NCBI RefSeq assembly: GCF_014066305.1
Contig: NW_023501039.1
Location: 496,001-560,000 of the forward strand
DNA: 64,000 bases
Source: Letharia columbiana
Lineage: Eukaryota; Ascomycota; Lecanoromycetes; Lecanorales; Parmeliaceae
Direction: 5' to 3'
The translations under genes and the position numbers were made by a program. Under the pieces are notes generated by a model. The model saw nothing but the letters and a program-made list of their open reading frames with translations. It was not told where the DNA came from and made no database searches. Shown here piece after piece: positions 35,214-45,880 of the stretch. Numbering within the stretch: the first letter of the stretch is position 1; each line of letters begins with the position of its first letter.

Positions 35214-35880
35214 TACGGTTATATGAGTTTATACTCGAAACACACTTTCTAATTCTTGATTTTTAATGTCTGATTTAGGACAGGAAGGCGGCTATTGGCC
35301 TCATATCAAGGTTGTCTTAAAGCTTCTCTCGTTGGTGGCTACGGGAAACGGTTCACATCAATTTACCAGCGACCCCAAGAGCAGGAACCTCACCGTCTCA
35401 TACGTCGCTATTGGGATCGTCACAATCATCATCTTCTTACATGCACTGTGTTCTACCGACAGCGTCACCAAGTCAAGACGATTCTGGCCTGAGAGAATCA
35501 AGATACGAAGGGCAGAAAGAGTGCCGGGTTGGACGCCTTGGTGATTCAGAAACGAACCAAGTTAGGCATGATGTTAGGAAACGACATCAGATTCACCAAG
35601 ACGTAGATTAAGAAAATAATCTATCCTAAGCCTACTCTAGCCCGACGTGCAAAGCCAACACTGCTAGTTTCCAACGAGCTGCACCGATATCATACATAGC
35701 AAAGCAATGTAAAGACATTCAACACGCTTGCCTTTCATAAAGATGCCGTCATGTTCTCGATAAGCCTGCAAATGCATAGCGCCATATTCTCATAAATGCC
35801 AACCGATCACGGTCGGTAAGCATGCTTAGGGGGACTAAACATGGAAATATCCCTAGGCCTCACCAATACGCCGGCTTTTA
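35214..35880. other. Intergenic, possible unassigned exon
   Basis: A plus-strand frame at 35295-35492 (YQRPQEQEPHRLIRRYWDRH) is basic and codon-like, but no start or splice link to a gene is convincing. Confidence 0.3.
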
Positions 35881-37077
35881 TCAGTGAAACCCATTGGTGC
35901 CCCTCCCTCTGCCGGAGTATGCAGAGCTTCCAGCCTCAAAATAGGGATGAGTGCAAGCCTGCTTTGCAGAGATACGGCCGGCTGGATCGTAGACGAGCAT
36001 AGCATCGAGAAGGTCAAGTCCGTTGTCGTCCAATCCATTAACGAGGGCTCTTGATGGGTCTCGGGACCACTTTGGGAATGATGGCTTGAAGTCAGGGAAG
36101 GAAGTCACACCAGGCCAATCTTGGTCAGTAGGAGTCCCTAGAAGTCTAGTAGATGTAAGTATTGAGTGTTTAGAATGCAGATCAATGCAAAGAACACCCA
36201 CCGGAATATTTTGAATATCTCATCGATCTCAGAGTCGCCAGGGAACAACGGCCTTCGCGTGCACATCTCCGCAAATATACAGCCAACAGACCACATATCG
36301 ACACCAGTTGAGTACTGACGACCACCGAGAAGTATCTCGGGTGATCGGTACCACAGAGTAACCACCTGCACAAGCGTAGATCAGTATTGGAAACTTCGTG
36401 CAGGCATTCTCGCTGGCCTACCTCGTGTGTATATGTGCGCAATGGCACGCCGAATGCGCGTGCCAGTCCAAAATCGGCGAGCTTCAAATTTCCGTCTCGG
36501 TCAATAAGCAAGTTCTGAGGCTTCAGGTCCCGATGTAGCACTCGATGACTATGACAGTATCTCACGCCCTCGATGAGCTGGCTCATAAACTTTTTGACCA
36601 TCGCTTCACCGAGACCCAACCTCCCAAGGTCCGGCCCTGAGCCTTCTGGGAATGCCTTTGCCTTGCCCCCATCACTAATTGGAAGTGCTTCCATGTATTT
36701 TTTCAGATCAAGATCTAGGTATTCGAAGACCAGGTACAGCTTCTGGCCATCGGCGTGCACGATGTTAAGCAAGCGGACGATGTTTGGATCATTCATCTCC
36801 TTCAACAACGATATTTCGCGAATGGCAGTACTTGGCACACCTTCATCCTCGGCCTCAAGGCGAATCTTCTTCAGCGCCACGATGCGGGTAGGATGTGTAA
36901 GGTCGCGAGCTTTGTAGACGACACCGTAGGTTCCTGTCAAAGGATCAATTAGCACCTGTACTTGGCAGGTTCATGATACATGTGGTCCCAAGCGGTTTTA
37001 GGCTGTGCGAGCCAGAAGAAGGGGAAAGCTCTTTGCTCACCCTCCCCAATCTTCTCGATTTTCTGGTAGTTCTCCAT
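35881..37077 (-). CDS. CDC2: Cyclin-dependent kinase Cdk1/Cdc2 (PSTAIRE kinase)
   Basis: Four exons (37077-37041, 36933-36422, 36365-36202, 36145-35881) give 325 residues. Gly-loop [12 protein letters not shown] (10-21), Lys34 of ALKK, PSTAIRE at 46-52, catalytic [11 protein letters not shown] of [11 protein letters not shown], and the activation-loop Thr in YTHEVVTLWYR are all present. The inhibitory Thr14-Tyr15 pair (Wee1 targets) is intact. An insertion of about 20 residues ([20 protein letters not shown]) between the hinge and helix D resembles that of other filamentous-fungal Cdc2/NimX kinases. With B- and G1-cyclins it drives S-phase and mitotic entry. Splicing is unambiguous at all three junctions. 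Confidence 0.96.
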
Positions 37078-37392
37078 CTTGCCTGGGGCTGGCAGCGCCG
37101 TTGTGTATCCTGATGGTCTCTCGCCGTCAATGGTGAGTAATCGGGTGCGAAGATCTTCAGAGAGCGACCGAATCTATGTGCATGAAAGAGCTGTTGGTTA
37201 GTAGACGCTGAATGAAGTGTACTTGTTGGTGCTGTGTCAGTGTGCCCCCTCGGCATTTCGTAAAGTAAACACAGACAGGGATTACGCGCTAGCGACGGAC
37301 CAAAAGTTTTCGCGGAGTTGGGAAAATCCTGTGTCTAAAGCCTTCATCTACCTATCACAATTTCCCAGGTACCACTAGATGGAAAATCGACT

Positions 37393-38525
37393 ATGATGAT
37401 CAATAGCCTTGATGCTCGTGATAGCCCACCACAGTCTATCAAGAGTATTTACAAAAAATACCAGAAGCTCACGCTTGAGGCCATTCAATCAGATCCTTCG
37501 ATCCTTGACTTTCGCCGGGGCTTGAGTGGTGAACAGCAATGCAGAGCCCAAAAAGTTGGCATTGTGCCGTTATTCTCAATAGATGCTGCGTGTTCCCACC
37601 TTAGACTCGCTGAAGATCATAAGGGCGTGGCGCCTAGTGTGGACGTGCCGATTTATGAACCCAAAGCTGTACCAGGTGAGCCATGACAACTATACCCTTG
37701 GAGGACGTCTCGTTCGTTGTTGACAAATCAGGACTGCTCATATTACCAGCTTTAGTACCCGAACATGCCCAGCAAGATCTTCTATCCAAATTACTACATA
37801 GGGATCTAGCAGATCCAAGACACCAGACGAATGTACATTTACATCATCTACTTCCATATCAAGCTACCAACCCGAGGAAGACCGGCCTTTCAAATGTTGG
37901 CAATGCTTCATTCTTCACTATGTCTCCTGTGTCTCCTGAACTTTTCCCCCCGATTGATCACACAAGCCATAAGGCTCTAACTGTGTCGCAATTTCTCAAT
38001 CGAAAGCTACGTTGGATGACCCTAGGCGGTCAATACAATTGGACAGAAAAGAAGTACCCGGCTGAGAATGCTCCATCTTTTCCGGAAGATATAGCAGCTT
38101 TTTTTCACCATCTGTTTCCTGATATGAGGCCAGAAGCGGCAATCTTGAATGTATACGCTCCGGGAGATACCCTCAGCGTGCATCGTGATGTGAGTGAGGA
38201 GTCTGATAATGAGCTGGTGAGCATCAGCTTTGGCTGTGATGGCATTTTTATTGTTGGGCTCGAAACTGAAAAGGGCGAGGAGCCGAAATGTGTTGGTGTA
38301 CGCTTGCACTCAGGAGACGCCGTCGTTATGAGCGGACCAGCTCGGTTTGCTTGGCACGGCGTGCCTCAAGTCATTGGTAACAGTTGCCCAGTATCATTGC
38401 GTGACTGGCCCGCCATCGCGGATGATGAGAGCACAACCAGCGTCGGCGAAGACCCCTACGAAGCGTGGCGAGGTTGGATGTCGAATAAGAGAATCAACCT
38501 GAACATGCGCCAAATGAAAGATTGA
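37393..38525 (+). CDS. AlkB-family Fe(II)/2-oxoglutarate dioxygenase (ALKBH1 type)
   Basis: Two exons, 37393-37675 and 37732-38525 (56-nt intron), give 358 residues. The double-stranded beta-helix core carries the iron-binding triad: HxD in YAPGDTLSVHRDVSEESDNE, and the distal His in SGPARFAWHGVPQV. The 2-oxoglutarate-binding Arg pair is in KRINLNMRQM at the C-terminus. ALKBH1-type enzymes demethylate nucleic acids (tRNA or DNA; substrate varies between species). The N-terminal 95 residues (SIKSIYKKYQKLTLEAIQSD) match the ALKBH1 extension. The start could also be the ATG three bases on. Its 5' end faces that of CDC2, about 315 bp away. Confidence 0.92.
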
Positions 38526-38779
38526 AAAGCCTGAGATGCTACCAGCCTTCAACTTGCGGTAATAGGACTTGCGCCTTCAAGTAAAGTACCTCTAAAGTAC
38601 CAAAATGGAAGGCGACAAACTTTAGCCTGGAAGATAAGCTTGACCCCACACCTGACTTTAAGAAATGCGCGTCATTGTTTTGCTCGAAGCATTTAAAATT
38701 CAAAGTGGTCAACAACAAATCTTTTCTCAGCCGATATTCAATACTCCGACTTGCTCGATTACTAACTACGTGCTTATCG

Positions 38780-40819
38780 ATGGCGACCGAGACGTCAACA
38801 TGGCAACATCTGGCCAAGGCCAAACTCGCTGCAATCAATGGGTCAATACCAGAAAAGTGGCAGCTTTCTTCGATCCCTTCAATTGCAGAGCAGCAAGATG
38901 TAACAGGCCCTTTCATCTGCAAGTTTCTGTCCACCGAGGAGATTGAAATTACCGAGACAGATGCCGTCGACATTGTTGAAAAGACGTCTCTGGGGATCTG
39001 GACGGCAGAGGAAGTAACAACAGCCTTTTGTCACCGGGCCAGCCTTGCACACCAATTGACGAATTGCCTGCATGAGACCTTTTTCGAGGCAGCCATTGAG
39101 GATGCTAAACAGCTCGATGCATATTACGCGCAGCACAAGGCACCGATCGGCCCATTGCACGGACTGCCTATTAGCTTGAAGGATCAGTTTCACGTCAAGG
39201 GCGTAGAGACCACGATGGGCTATACAGGCTGGATCAACACCTTCGAAGGCAAGAAGGGCACAGGCAAAGAGAAGGTGTTCGAAAGCGAAATGGTGAAGGA
39301 GTTGCGCTCGTTAGGAGCGGTGCTCTACTGCAAAACGGCAGTGCCTCACTCCCTCATGGCAGGTGAAACGGTCAATAACATCATTGGGTATACAACGAAT
39401 CCAAAAAATCGCAATCTGACTTGCGGTGGAAGCTCTGGAGGGGAGGGTGCTCTCATTGCACTTAAAGGTTCGCCTGTAGGCTTCGGAACTGATATTGGGG
39501 GAAGCATACGCATACCCGCAGCGTTCAATGGACTCTTTGGCCTTCGTCCATCCGCAGGCCGCATGCCATATGAGTGAGTTATTTTTTCCGAGCCATTCCT
39601 TGTCGATTGGTACTGCATTCCGAGATGTAAAAATTATCGCACGAGTACAGCACTGCCGGGACTTGTTCCACCACTCGAATTTGATCCTAGAAGAGATGCT
39701 GACTCTGAAATCCTACAGAGGTATGGCGAACAGTATGGACGGGCAAAACTCTGTACTTTCAGTCGTGGGACCTCTATCGCATTCTGTGGCGTCCTTGAGG
39801 CTAATGGTCAAATCCCTTTTGAGTCAACAACCTTGGTTGCACGATCCATTATGCAACGAGCTCCCATGGCGGCAAGATCAGGAAACCCAGACTTTAGACC
39901 TCATAAGCTCTTCTAAGTTGTCATTTGGCATCCTTAAGCACGATGGCGCTGTTACGCCTCACCCTCCGGTACAAAGAGCCCTCGACATGGTTGTGGACAC
40001 TCTCCAAAAGCTTGGACATGAGGTAATCCCAACAGCAAAGAGGCATCAATCACCATAATCTAATGTAGAGCAGGTCATTGAATGGCATCCTCCGTCCCAC
40101 AAACGCGGCTTTGACATTATCACTAGCTCGTGGACTTACGATGGTGGCACAGACATCCACAATGCATTGGGACTTTCAGGAGAGCCGATGGTGTCTCAGA
40201 TTTCTGGCATGTACCGCAAAAGGCGTGAGGAGGCAAGTGCGAGCAAGATTTCGGCGAACAACATCGCCAAGCGTGAATACCAGAAAGAATATATGGAGTA
40301 TTGGAACAGTACTGCACGCTCGACCAGCACAGGTCGACCAGTCGATGCTATAATAGCACCTCTAGCACCTTTTGCGGCTGCGAGGCCTGATCGATACAAA
40401 TACTATGGCTGTACGTATTTTCCGAGTCCACATTTTCTCCTTTGGAGTCTTGAGACAAGTCTTGCGAGTCCTTGCTCTTGGAGCATGTTCCATCGCTTGA
40501 TGTTCCCTCACGCACGTAATACTGACTCCGAATCAATACACCAGACTCGAACATTTACAATACTCTTGATTACACGTCCTGCGTCATACCTGTGACGAAT
40601 GTCGATAAGAAGGTCGATATGGTGAATAAGAGCTTCAAGCCAGTCAGTGAGCAAGATAGAGATATACAGGAAGACTACGACCCTGAATTATATCATGGCG
40701 CCCATGTTGCAGTGCAGCTCGTCGGGCGCAGGTTACAAGAGGAGAAAGTGCTTGCTCTTTCAGAGTACGTTGGAGGAGCTATTGCTGAGTCCAAAGATAC
40801 TCGATCCAGCCATCTGTAA
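38780..40819 (+). CDS. Acetamidase-type amidase (amidase signature family)
   Basis: Four exons (38780-39573, 39719-40022, 40074-40410, 40545-40819) give 569 residues. The amidase signature is present: LPISLKDQFHVKG with the catalytic Lys, CGGSSGGEGALIALKGSPVG with the cis-Ser, and GTDIGGSIRIPAAFNGLFGL with the nucleophilic Ser. LDYTSCVIPVTNVDKKVD near the C-terminus matches the AmdS-type tail. The family hydrolyses small amides to acid and ammonia, usually in the cytosol, for nitrogen use. The start at 38780 gives MATETSTWQHLAKAKL; an upstream extension of the frame reads as non-family sequence. Introns 1 and 3 are introner-like, intron 2 is an ordinary 51 nt. Confidence 0.93.
39574..39718 (+). 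mobile_element. Introner-like intron, 145 nt (amidase intron 1)
   Basis: Starts GTGAGTTATTTTTTCCGAGC and ends GCTGACTCTGAAATCCTACAG. Splicing restores MPYEGMANSMDG. The 5' block is shared with introns at 32812 and 40411. Confidence 0.75.
40411..40544 (+). mobile_element. Introner-like intron, 134 nt (amidase intron 3)
   Basis: Starts GTACGTATTTTCCGAGTCC and ends ACTGACTCCGAATCAATACA then CCAG. An internal segment GTCTTGCGAGTC is identical to one in the intron at 52484-52646. Splicing restores YYGYSNIYNTLDYTS. Confidence 0.75.
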
Positions 40820-41256
40820 TAGATATTACATCTCATCATCCTCTGAATGGATCCTCATGCCCGTACATTAGAAAAAGAGTCTTGTTTGATATATTTTCAA
40901 GGCAAATTCTTAGTAGCAAGGATAAGTCGTCAATAGCGATTGGTCAGTGTCAGCGTCTGTATCGAAGTGTCTCTCAAGTACGCCTCGATGCATTTATTCA
41001 AGTAGTCAAGTCCATCCAACTGTTCGAGGCTCAAAAGGAAAGAGGCAACTTAGGGCTGTTCTCAGCTCAGGACTAGTTTGGTCGACATACCAATATCAGG
41101 TCATCGAGCGGCGCTTGGGAGTGCTTTCGGAGCTTCCAAAAACATACTTGTACACGCCTGAACGATCTGTGAACGTGGCAATTTTTATGTTTGTAGTGCG
41201 ATTCGATCGGAAGGTGCCTAGCGAGAGTACAGCAAATTCCGTGCCGCCGATGGGAG
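40820..41256. other. Intergenic, no gene seen
   Basis: Between amidase and the next plus-strand gene; presumably 3' UTR and promoter. Confidence 0.5.
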
Positions 41257-42869
41257 ATGGCAGACGGTTCTATAGCAACCCCTGGCTCCTCCGCCAGCAA
41301 GACCCCAGCGGCCAAAGACAAAGAATGCCCCTATTGCCATCAAGCCTTTACATCATCTTCTCTCGGACGCCATCTAGATCTGTACATTAAAGACAAGAAT
41401 GCAAAACCCCCGGATGATCTACACAACATTGAGGAGATCCGAAGGATGAGAGGCAATGTCACTCGACGGCAGGCGCGTGCATCGGCTGGGAAGAGAGAGG
41501 GCTCTACACCTTCGAGCTCGAAACCTACACCCTTCCGCGACCAGCGCTCGCCCTCCACTCAAAGTGGGTTTGCCAACGTCCAAAGTTCTGACGGCGCGCC
41601 GATGAGGACGGTCTTGAATAGACCGAATTGGCAATCAACAGGCGTGATCAACGATCTACCGCCTGTGTCTCGAGATATTGAACCGACTTTTGGAAGAAAA
41701 CCTTCGAGGAGGAGAATATCCGTAAAAGAAGAGATGATCCACAAGCAGGATGCGCTGGAAGAGCGAGACCGAGCGCGAGCGGCTGAGTTGGCTTTGCAGG
41801 AGGTATTGGGTAGTGTGAAAGCTGCTAAGTATGCTGAATTTCAACTTGTTGCAAGAAGTATACGCTGATCTAGTCTATGTGTAGCATGCGCGCACATCCT
41901 CCTTCGCCTTTCGATTTCAACTTCTTTAGCCTTTCGTTTCCTGAGCTATGCCTGCAATGCCTCTCCGCACCTCACACACTGCTTGCCGCATCAGCAGTAC
42001 CGGACCGATTTTCGTGGTCCGTTGAGGCGCCCAAACCAATCTATCATGACCTCTTACGTGAATGGCTTGGGTCCAAATTGAAGGATTGGCAGCGACAGGG
42101 CAAGTCACATCACTTTCCAAATCAGATCTTCCAGCCCAATGGAACCAATGGGCACTCACAAAATTCCGAAAGCATAGGAGAATTGGAGGAGAAATACTAC
42201 CAGCATCTTACAAGCGTCTACGAGACATGGAAAGCCCTTCCAGAGAAACAAAGGCAAGAATCATGGCGTACAGAATGCGCAAAAGCATTGGCTCGTGAGC
42301 AAGAGAAAAACAAAGAAACCAAGCGCTTCCTCGAGTTGGCCGACCAAGAAATCCAGCACCTCCGCTTTCAACAGGCCCAGAGAAATCCCTACAACCACTC
42401 CATCGAATACACCCGTTTTGGCGTATCTTCCCTTCCCATTTCCCGTGAAACGACAAAACATCTCCCCGATCTTCCAAATTACGAAGCACTGCTCTCGCGT
42501 TGGCGGACACGAATCGCCCATCAACGCTCTGTGCAAAACCCCTTACCTCCGCCTTCACCATGGGCAGCCGCCACACCCCCAAACCCCAACACCAACCACA
42601 TAAATGGCACCCATCCATATCCTCCCCCATTTCAACGCGACGATCACCAGCAGCCGCATAATGAGCAGGATCAGGCCTCTGACGAAGATGAAGATCTGGC
42701 CGATGCGCCGGGCGATGACGACATTTCTGAGCAGCAACAGCAGCTGGGCATGGATAAAGGCATGCTGGATCCGAATTTGAGGGATGGAGGTGGGGCTGGG
42801 GATATGGATGGGGAAGGTGGGAGGGTGTTGATGGGGCTGAGGGAGGCAATGGATATGGGGCGTCGATAA
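41257..42869 (+). CDS. Conserved fungal protein with an N-terminal zinc-finger-like motif
   Basis: Two exons, 41257-41828 and 41885-42869 (56-nt intron), give 518 residues. Residues about 22-42, CPYCHQAFTSSSLGRHLDLY, have the C-x2-C-x12-H spacing of a C2H-type finger; the fourth ligand is not obvious. A positively charged tract follows (RRMRGNVTRRQARASAGKRE). The middle is helical (LREWLGSKLKDWQRQ; LEEKYYQHLTSVYETWKALP), and a compact block NYEALLSRWRTRIAHQRSVQ lies near 395-415. The C-terminus is proline-rich, then acidic (DEDEDLADAPGDDD). I recognise no named function; nuclear location is a guess from composition. Confidence 0.75.
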
Positions 42870-43265
42870 TGTTGTGAGGGTGATGAATAATGAGCTGCAG
42901 GATCCGGTGCAAGTTTCGGCATGAACTGCAAGGGCGACAGGCATTTTGGAATTGGTTGTGTATTTGCTTGCATTAGGTATATACCCATTTCCAGTTTGAG
43001 CATTATTGTAATGTATCTAACATGTGCCAATTCTGCCCACTTTGGTGGACAATTCCATTCCGCTATATCCGAACCCTGCGTCCAAGCAGACGCGTACAGT
43101 ATCGTCCTTCCTATATGCTTAAAAATACTTCTGCTATCGCTATGCACAATTCGAAAATCATCCTCAAGTCTATACAGCTCCATGACGTCTGCCATACCCC
43201 TTCCCAATCCTCAATCCCCTATCGGCCTTGATGGGGGCAGCGATCCAGCCCCCATCAAGCCTTCA
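42870..43265. other. Convergent 3' intergenic region
   Basis: Between the stop of the zinc-finger-like gene and the stop of the 47-residue gene; no other gene seen. Confidence 0.4.
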
Positions 43266-43409
43266 TCACTCCTCTTCGTCCAGTTCCCTCCTCCCCCTGC
43301 CCCCCATGGAGAGCTGGTTCTGAATGGCGTAGATGCCGTAGCCGACGGCGGCGAGAACGACAAAGAGGACGATGATGATGATGGCGACGACAATGTTACG
43401 TTGGACCAT
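43266..43409 (-). CDS. 47-residue single-pass membrane protein
   Basis: From the ATG at 43409 a complete 47-residue frame runs to TGA at 43266. Residues 6-29 are one long hydrophobic helix (IVVAIIIIVLFVVLAAVGYG) preceded by a short basic N-terminus (MVQRN) and followed by a polar tail with an Arg cluster and an acidic end (GRGRRELDEEE). This is the plan of a small tail- or signal-anchored protein. The unbroken hydrophobic helix, clean ends and biased third positions (C-rich) argue against chance. Family not recognised. Confidence 0.6.
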   Translation of the reverse strand: MVQRNIVVAIIIIVLFVVLAAVGYGIYAIQNQLSMGGRGRRELDEEE

Positions 43410-44580
43410 GATGGCGGGTGTCTCGATCAGGCGGTTCGACGGAACTTGGATGCGGAGAAGTGGTAGGTTTGGGGGTTCGGCGAGGAAGCCGGAGGCTGGG
43501 AGGTGGGACTGAGGCGGAGGGTTTCTCTAGGCCGTGGCGTCCGAGAGAGAGGCTGCTTTGAGATACGGGGGTGCGGTGAGGATTGGTGGAAGCGGGAATT
43601 CGTTGCTTGGAAGGTGGGCGGGAGGCTAGCAAGCGGTGGAAGGATGGTCCGTAGGGCGAGTGGATGCGTGTTTGACTGGGTTGGTTTGCAATGAGGTTCG
43701 AAGGAGTGGTTCCCAGTGTGACGCTTAGGGGATTGATATATGAGTTCGCTGCGGCGAAGAATTTGGACAGTAGGACAAAGGACTGGCGAGGAACTTTGGA
43801 GAAAGTAAACAGATGGCGCAGTTGGGGGTATCAATGCTCAATGCTCAAATTGTGAAGTAGATGTCGTAAAGTCTTCGTGGATGGAGATGCTTGTATATAG
43901 ACGAATGTGGGTACGATATAGAGAGTATGGAAGTAAGGTAGGTGGGACGGCCAACAACGCTTGTACATGGAGAAGAGATTGGCCGCCCTAGCCATGTGTT
44001 TACTCGGGCATGGCGGGGCAACGATTAGCTAAGCTTTGCCAAGGCATCATCCCTTGGCACGCGGGTCTCTAGCGCCGTGGCGCTTCCTGGAAGACTGAAG
44101 CAGAACACGGGGATAGCTTCAACAGTTTCATGAGTACGAAACCTTCTCAAAAACATTACTATAAATATACTCACATTCTGATGCATTATTGATAGGCAAT
44201 CGATGTATTTGTGGACCAGTCAGGTTTCTTACATCCGTTCCTTTTTCGAATTCACTTCACAGGGTTTGATTACAATTTCATCAATAGGAAGCGATTTGAC
44301 TAGCAATAGAACAATAGCATGCTCGAATTTGACAATGGGAGCCATTGGCTCTTTCGTGCCTTATTGTCCACCTCTACAAGTATACCTTCCTGTCTCATTG
44401 CACCGTGTGCTTCCTCTGTTACCTCGTTTTGTCTTTCTACACCACACACACTCCCCTAATCACATCAAACTTCTATCTTCAGCTCCCCTGCTTTCCATTT
44501 CTTATATCATCTTCTCTCGGCTGTAGCTGGTCTACATTGTAATACTCTCTCAATCTTGATCATCGATCTCTGTCTTTGCA
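43410..44580. other. Intergenic, no gene seen
   Basis: About 1.2 kb shared upstream of the 47-residue gene (minus) and the C2H2 gene (plus). A pyrimidine-rich stretch just before 44581 could be part of the latter's promoter or leader. Confidence 0.4.
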
Positions 44581-45880
44581 ATGGCACCTACCCAATCCAC
44601 CTGTCCTCCTGTCACCACCCGCTCCGTCACCCGCAAGAACAGTGTTGCCCTCCGATCCTTGGACGCTGGCGTCCATAAGCATTTCCAATGTATCGTTTGC
44701 GACAAGAAACATGGCTCAAGAGCTGCGCTCTCACGCCACTTCAAATCACACACCACTCGCCCCGAAGAGCTTTCGCCGTTCACTCACCCTAGCTGCTGGG
44801 ACGAAGATAGCGCCACACACCCACCAAACAAACAACACATCTTTGACATGATCGTAGACGACAACGTATTCGATGCGCTTCCATCAAAGAAGCAACGGGC
44901 CATAAACACCAATATCGAGTATGCACTGGCTGGCGTCAAGAACAAGAGGCAATTGAGGCACAAAGCGGATCAGCAACGCTTGCGCCTGCTCCATTGGTGG
45001 TTCAGAGCAAACGAGAAGGCTTTGAGGGCGAGGATGGATTTTGGACCTGCGGGACTATTCCCTCGCCAAGGTAACCTCATCCCTCTCGAACGACAAGGTC
45101 TTGCGGCTAACTCGATGGCGTGGCTCAGGAGAACGCAAGCTCCAAGATCAAGGCCAGGCACTCTACGTCGAGGGTATCACAGCGGAAGACGACAGCCTGC
45201 TCGCGCTCGCAGGCGCACCTCCGATCTCACAAGTCGAATCGCTTTCAGCAACGGAAGGCCCGATAACACAAGCAGACCAGCTGGCCTCAAATCCCGACCA
45301 ACCCGCTCCCTCAGTTTCTGCACAGACTGGATTATTCGACCACGACTTCGACCGCTCGCTCGAGGGATCAGTCGTGGCGGACTTCGAGCTAGCATCGACT
45401 CGCCCGCTCACAAGCTTGCCGCTACTGTGGTGCATGAGCAACACCTTCACTCATTTTGTCAAGACCCACGGAGAAGATCTGGTCTGCGTTATAGCCCTCA
45501 AACGGGCCGCAGAGATCTATCTCCGCGGCATAGAAGCTTCTCAAGACGTCGTGAACAAGCTCAACTCGCGTTTCGACCACAAAATCATGGGCAAGTACGA
45601 TGGCCTGGACGACTCCGATGACGAAGACAAGTGGGTCGCACTGCTTAACAACGAGAAGCGTTTTAGAAAAGATCGAGCGTTCATCTGGGATCGATTGGAG
45701 GAGGCCACCCATGAATACTTCAACGACTATAGCAATAGTGAGCTGCCTGTGGCGCTCGGAGCGCGTCACAGTTCCGATGCAGTCAAGGTGGTTGTGAAGG
45801 CAACGAGAGCGTTTGCATCGGTGCTGGGGGATGTACATACTTCTGCGTATGTGAAGAACTATTGGATTGGAAAGATCTAA
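44581..45880 (+). CDS. C2H2 zinc-finger protein of unknown target
   Basis: Two exons, 44581-45070 and 45129-45880 (58-nt intron), give 413 residues. A single classical finger lies at about residues 36-60: FQCIVCDKKHGSRAALSRHF then KSHTT, with C-x2-C-x12-H-x3-H spacing. The rest has a helical segment around 115-145 (NKRQLRHKADQQRLRLLHWW) and a well-ordered looking C-terminal half (KYDGLDDSDDEDKWVALLNN; DRAFIWDRLEEATHEYFNDY). One finger alone seldom gives sequence-specific binding, so an RNA or protein-binding role is as likely. Downstream, about 3 kb is gene-poor. Confidence 0.75.

Noticed and set aside
36934..37040. CDC2 intron 1 (107 nt) as an introner-like element
   Set aside because: Length is borderline, but the 3' end reads TTGATCCTTTGACAG and lacks the family motif.
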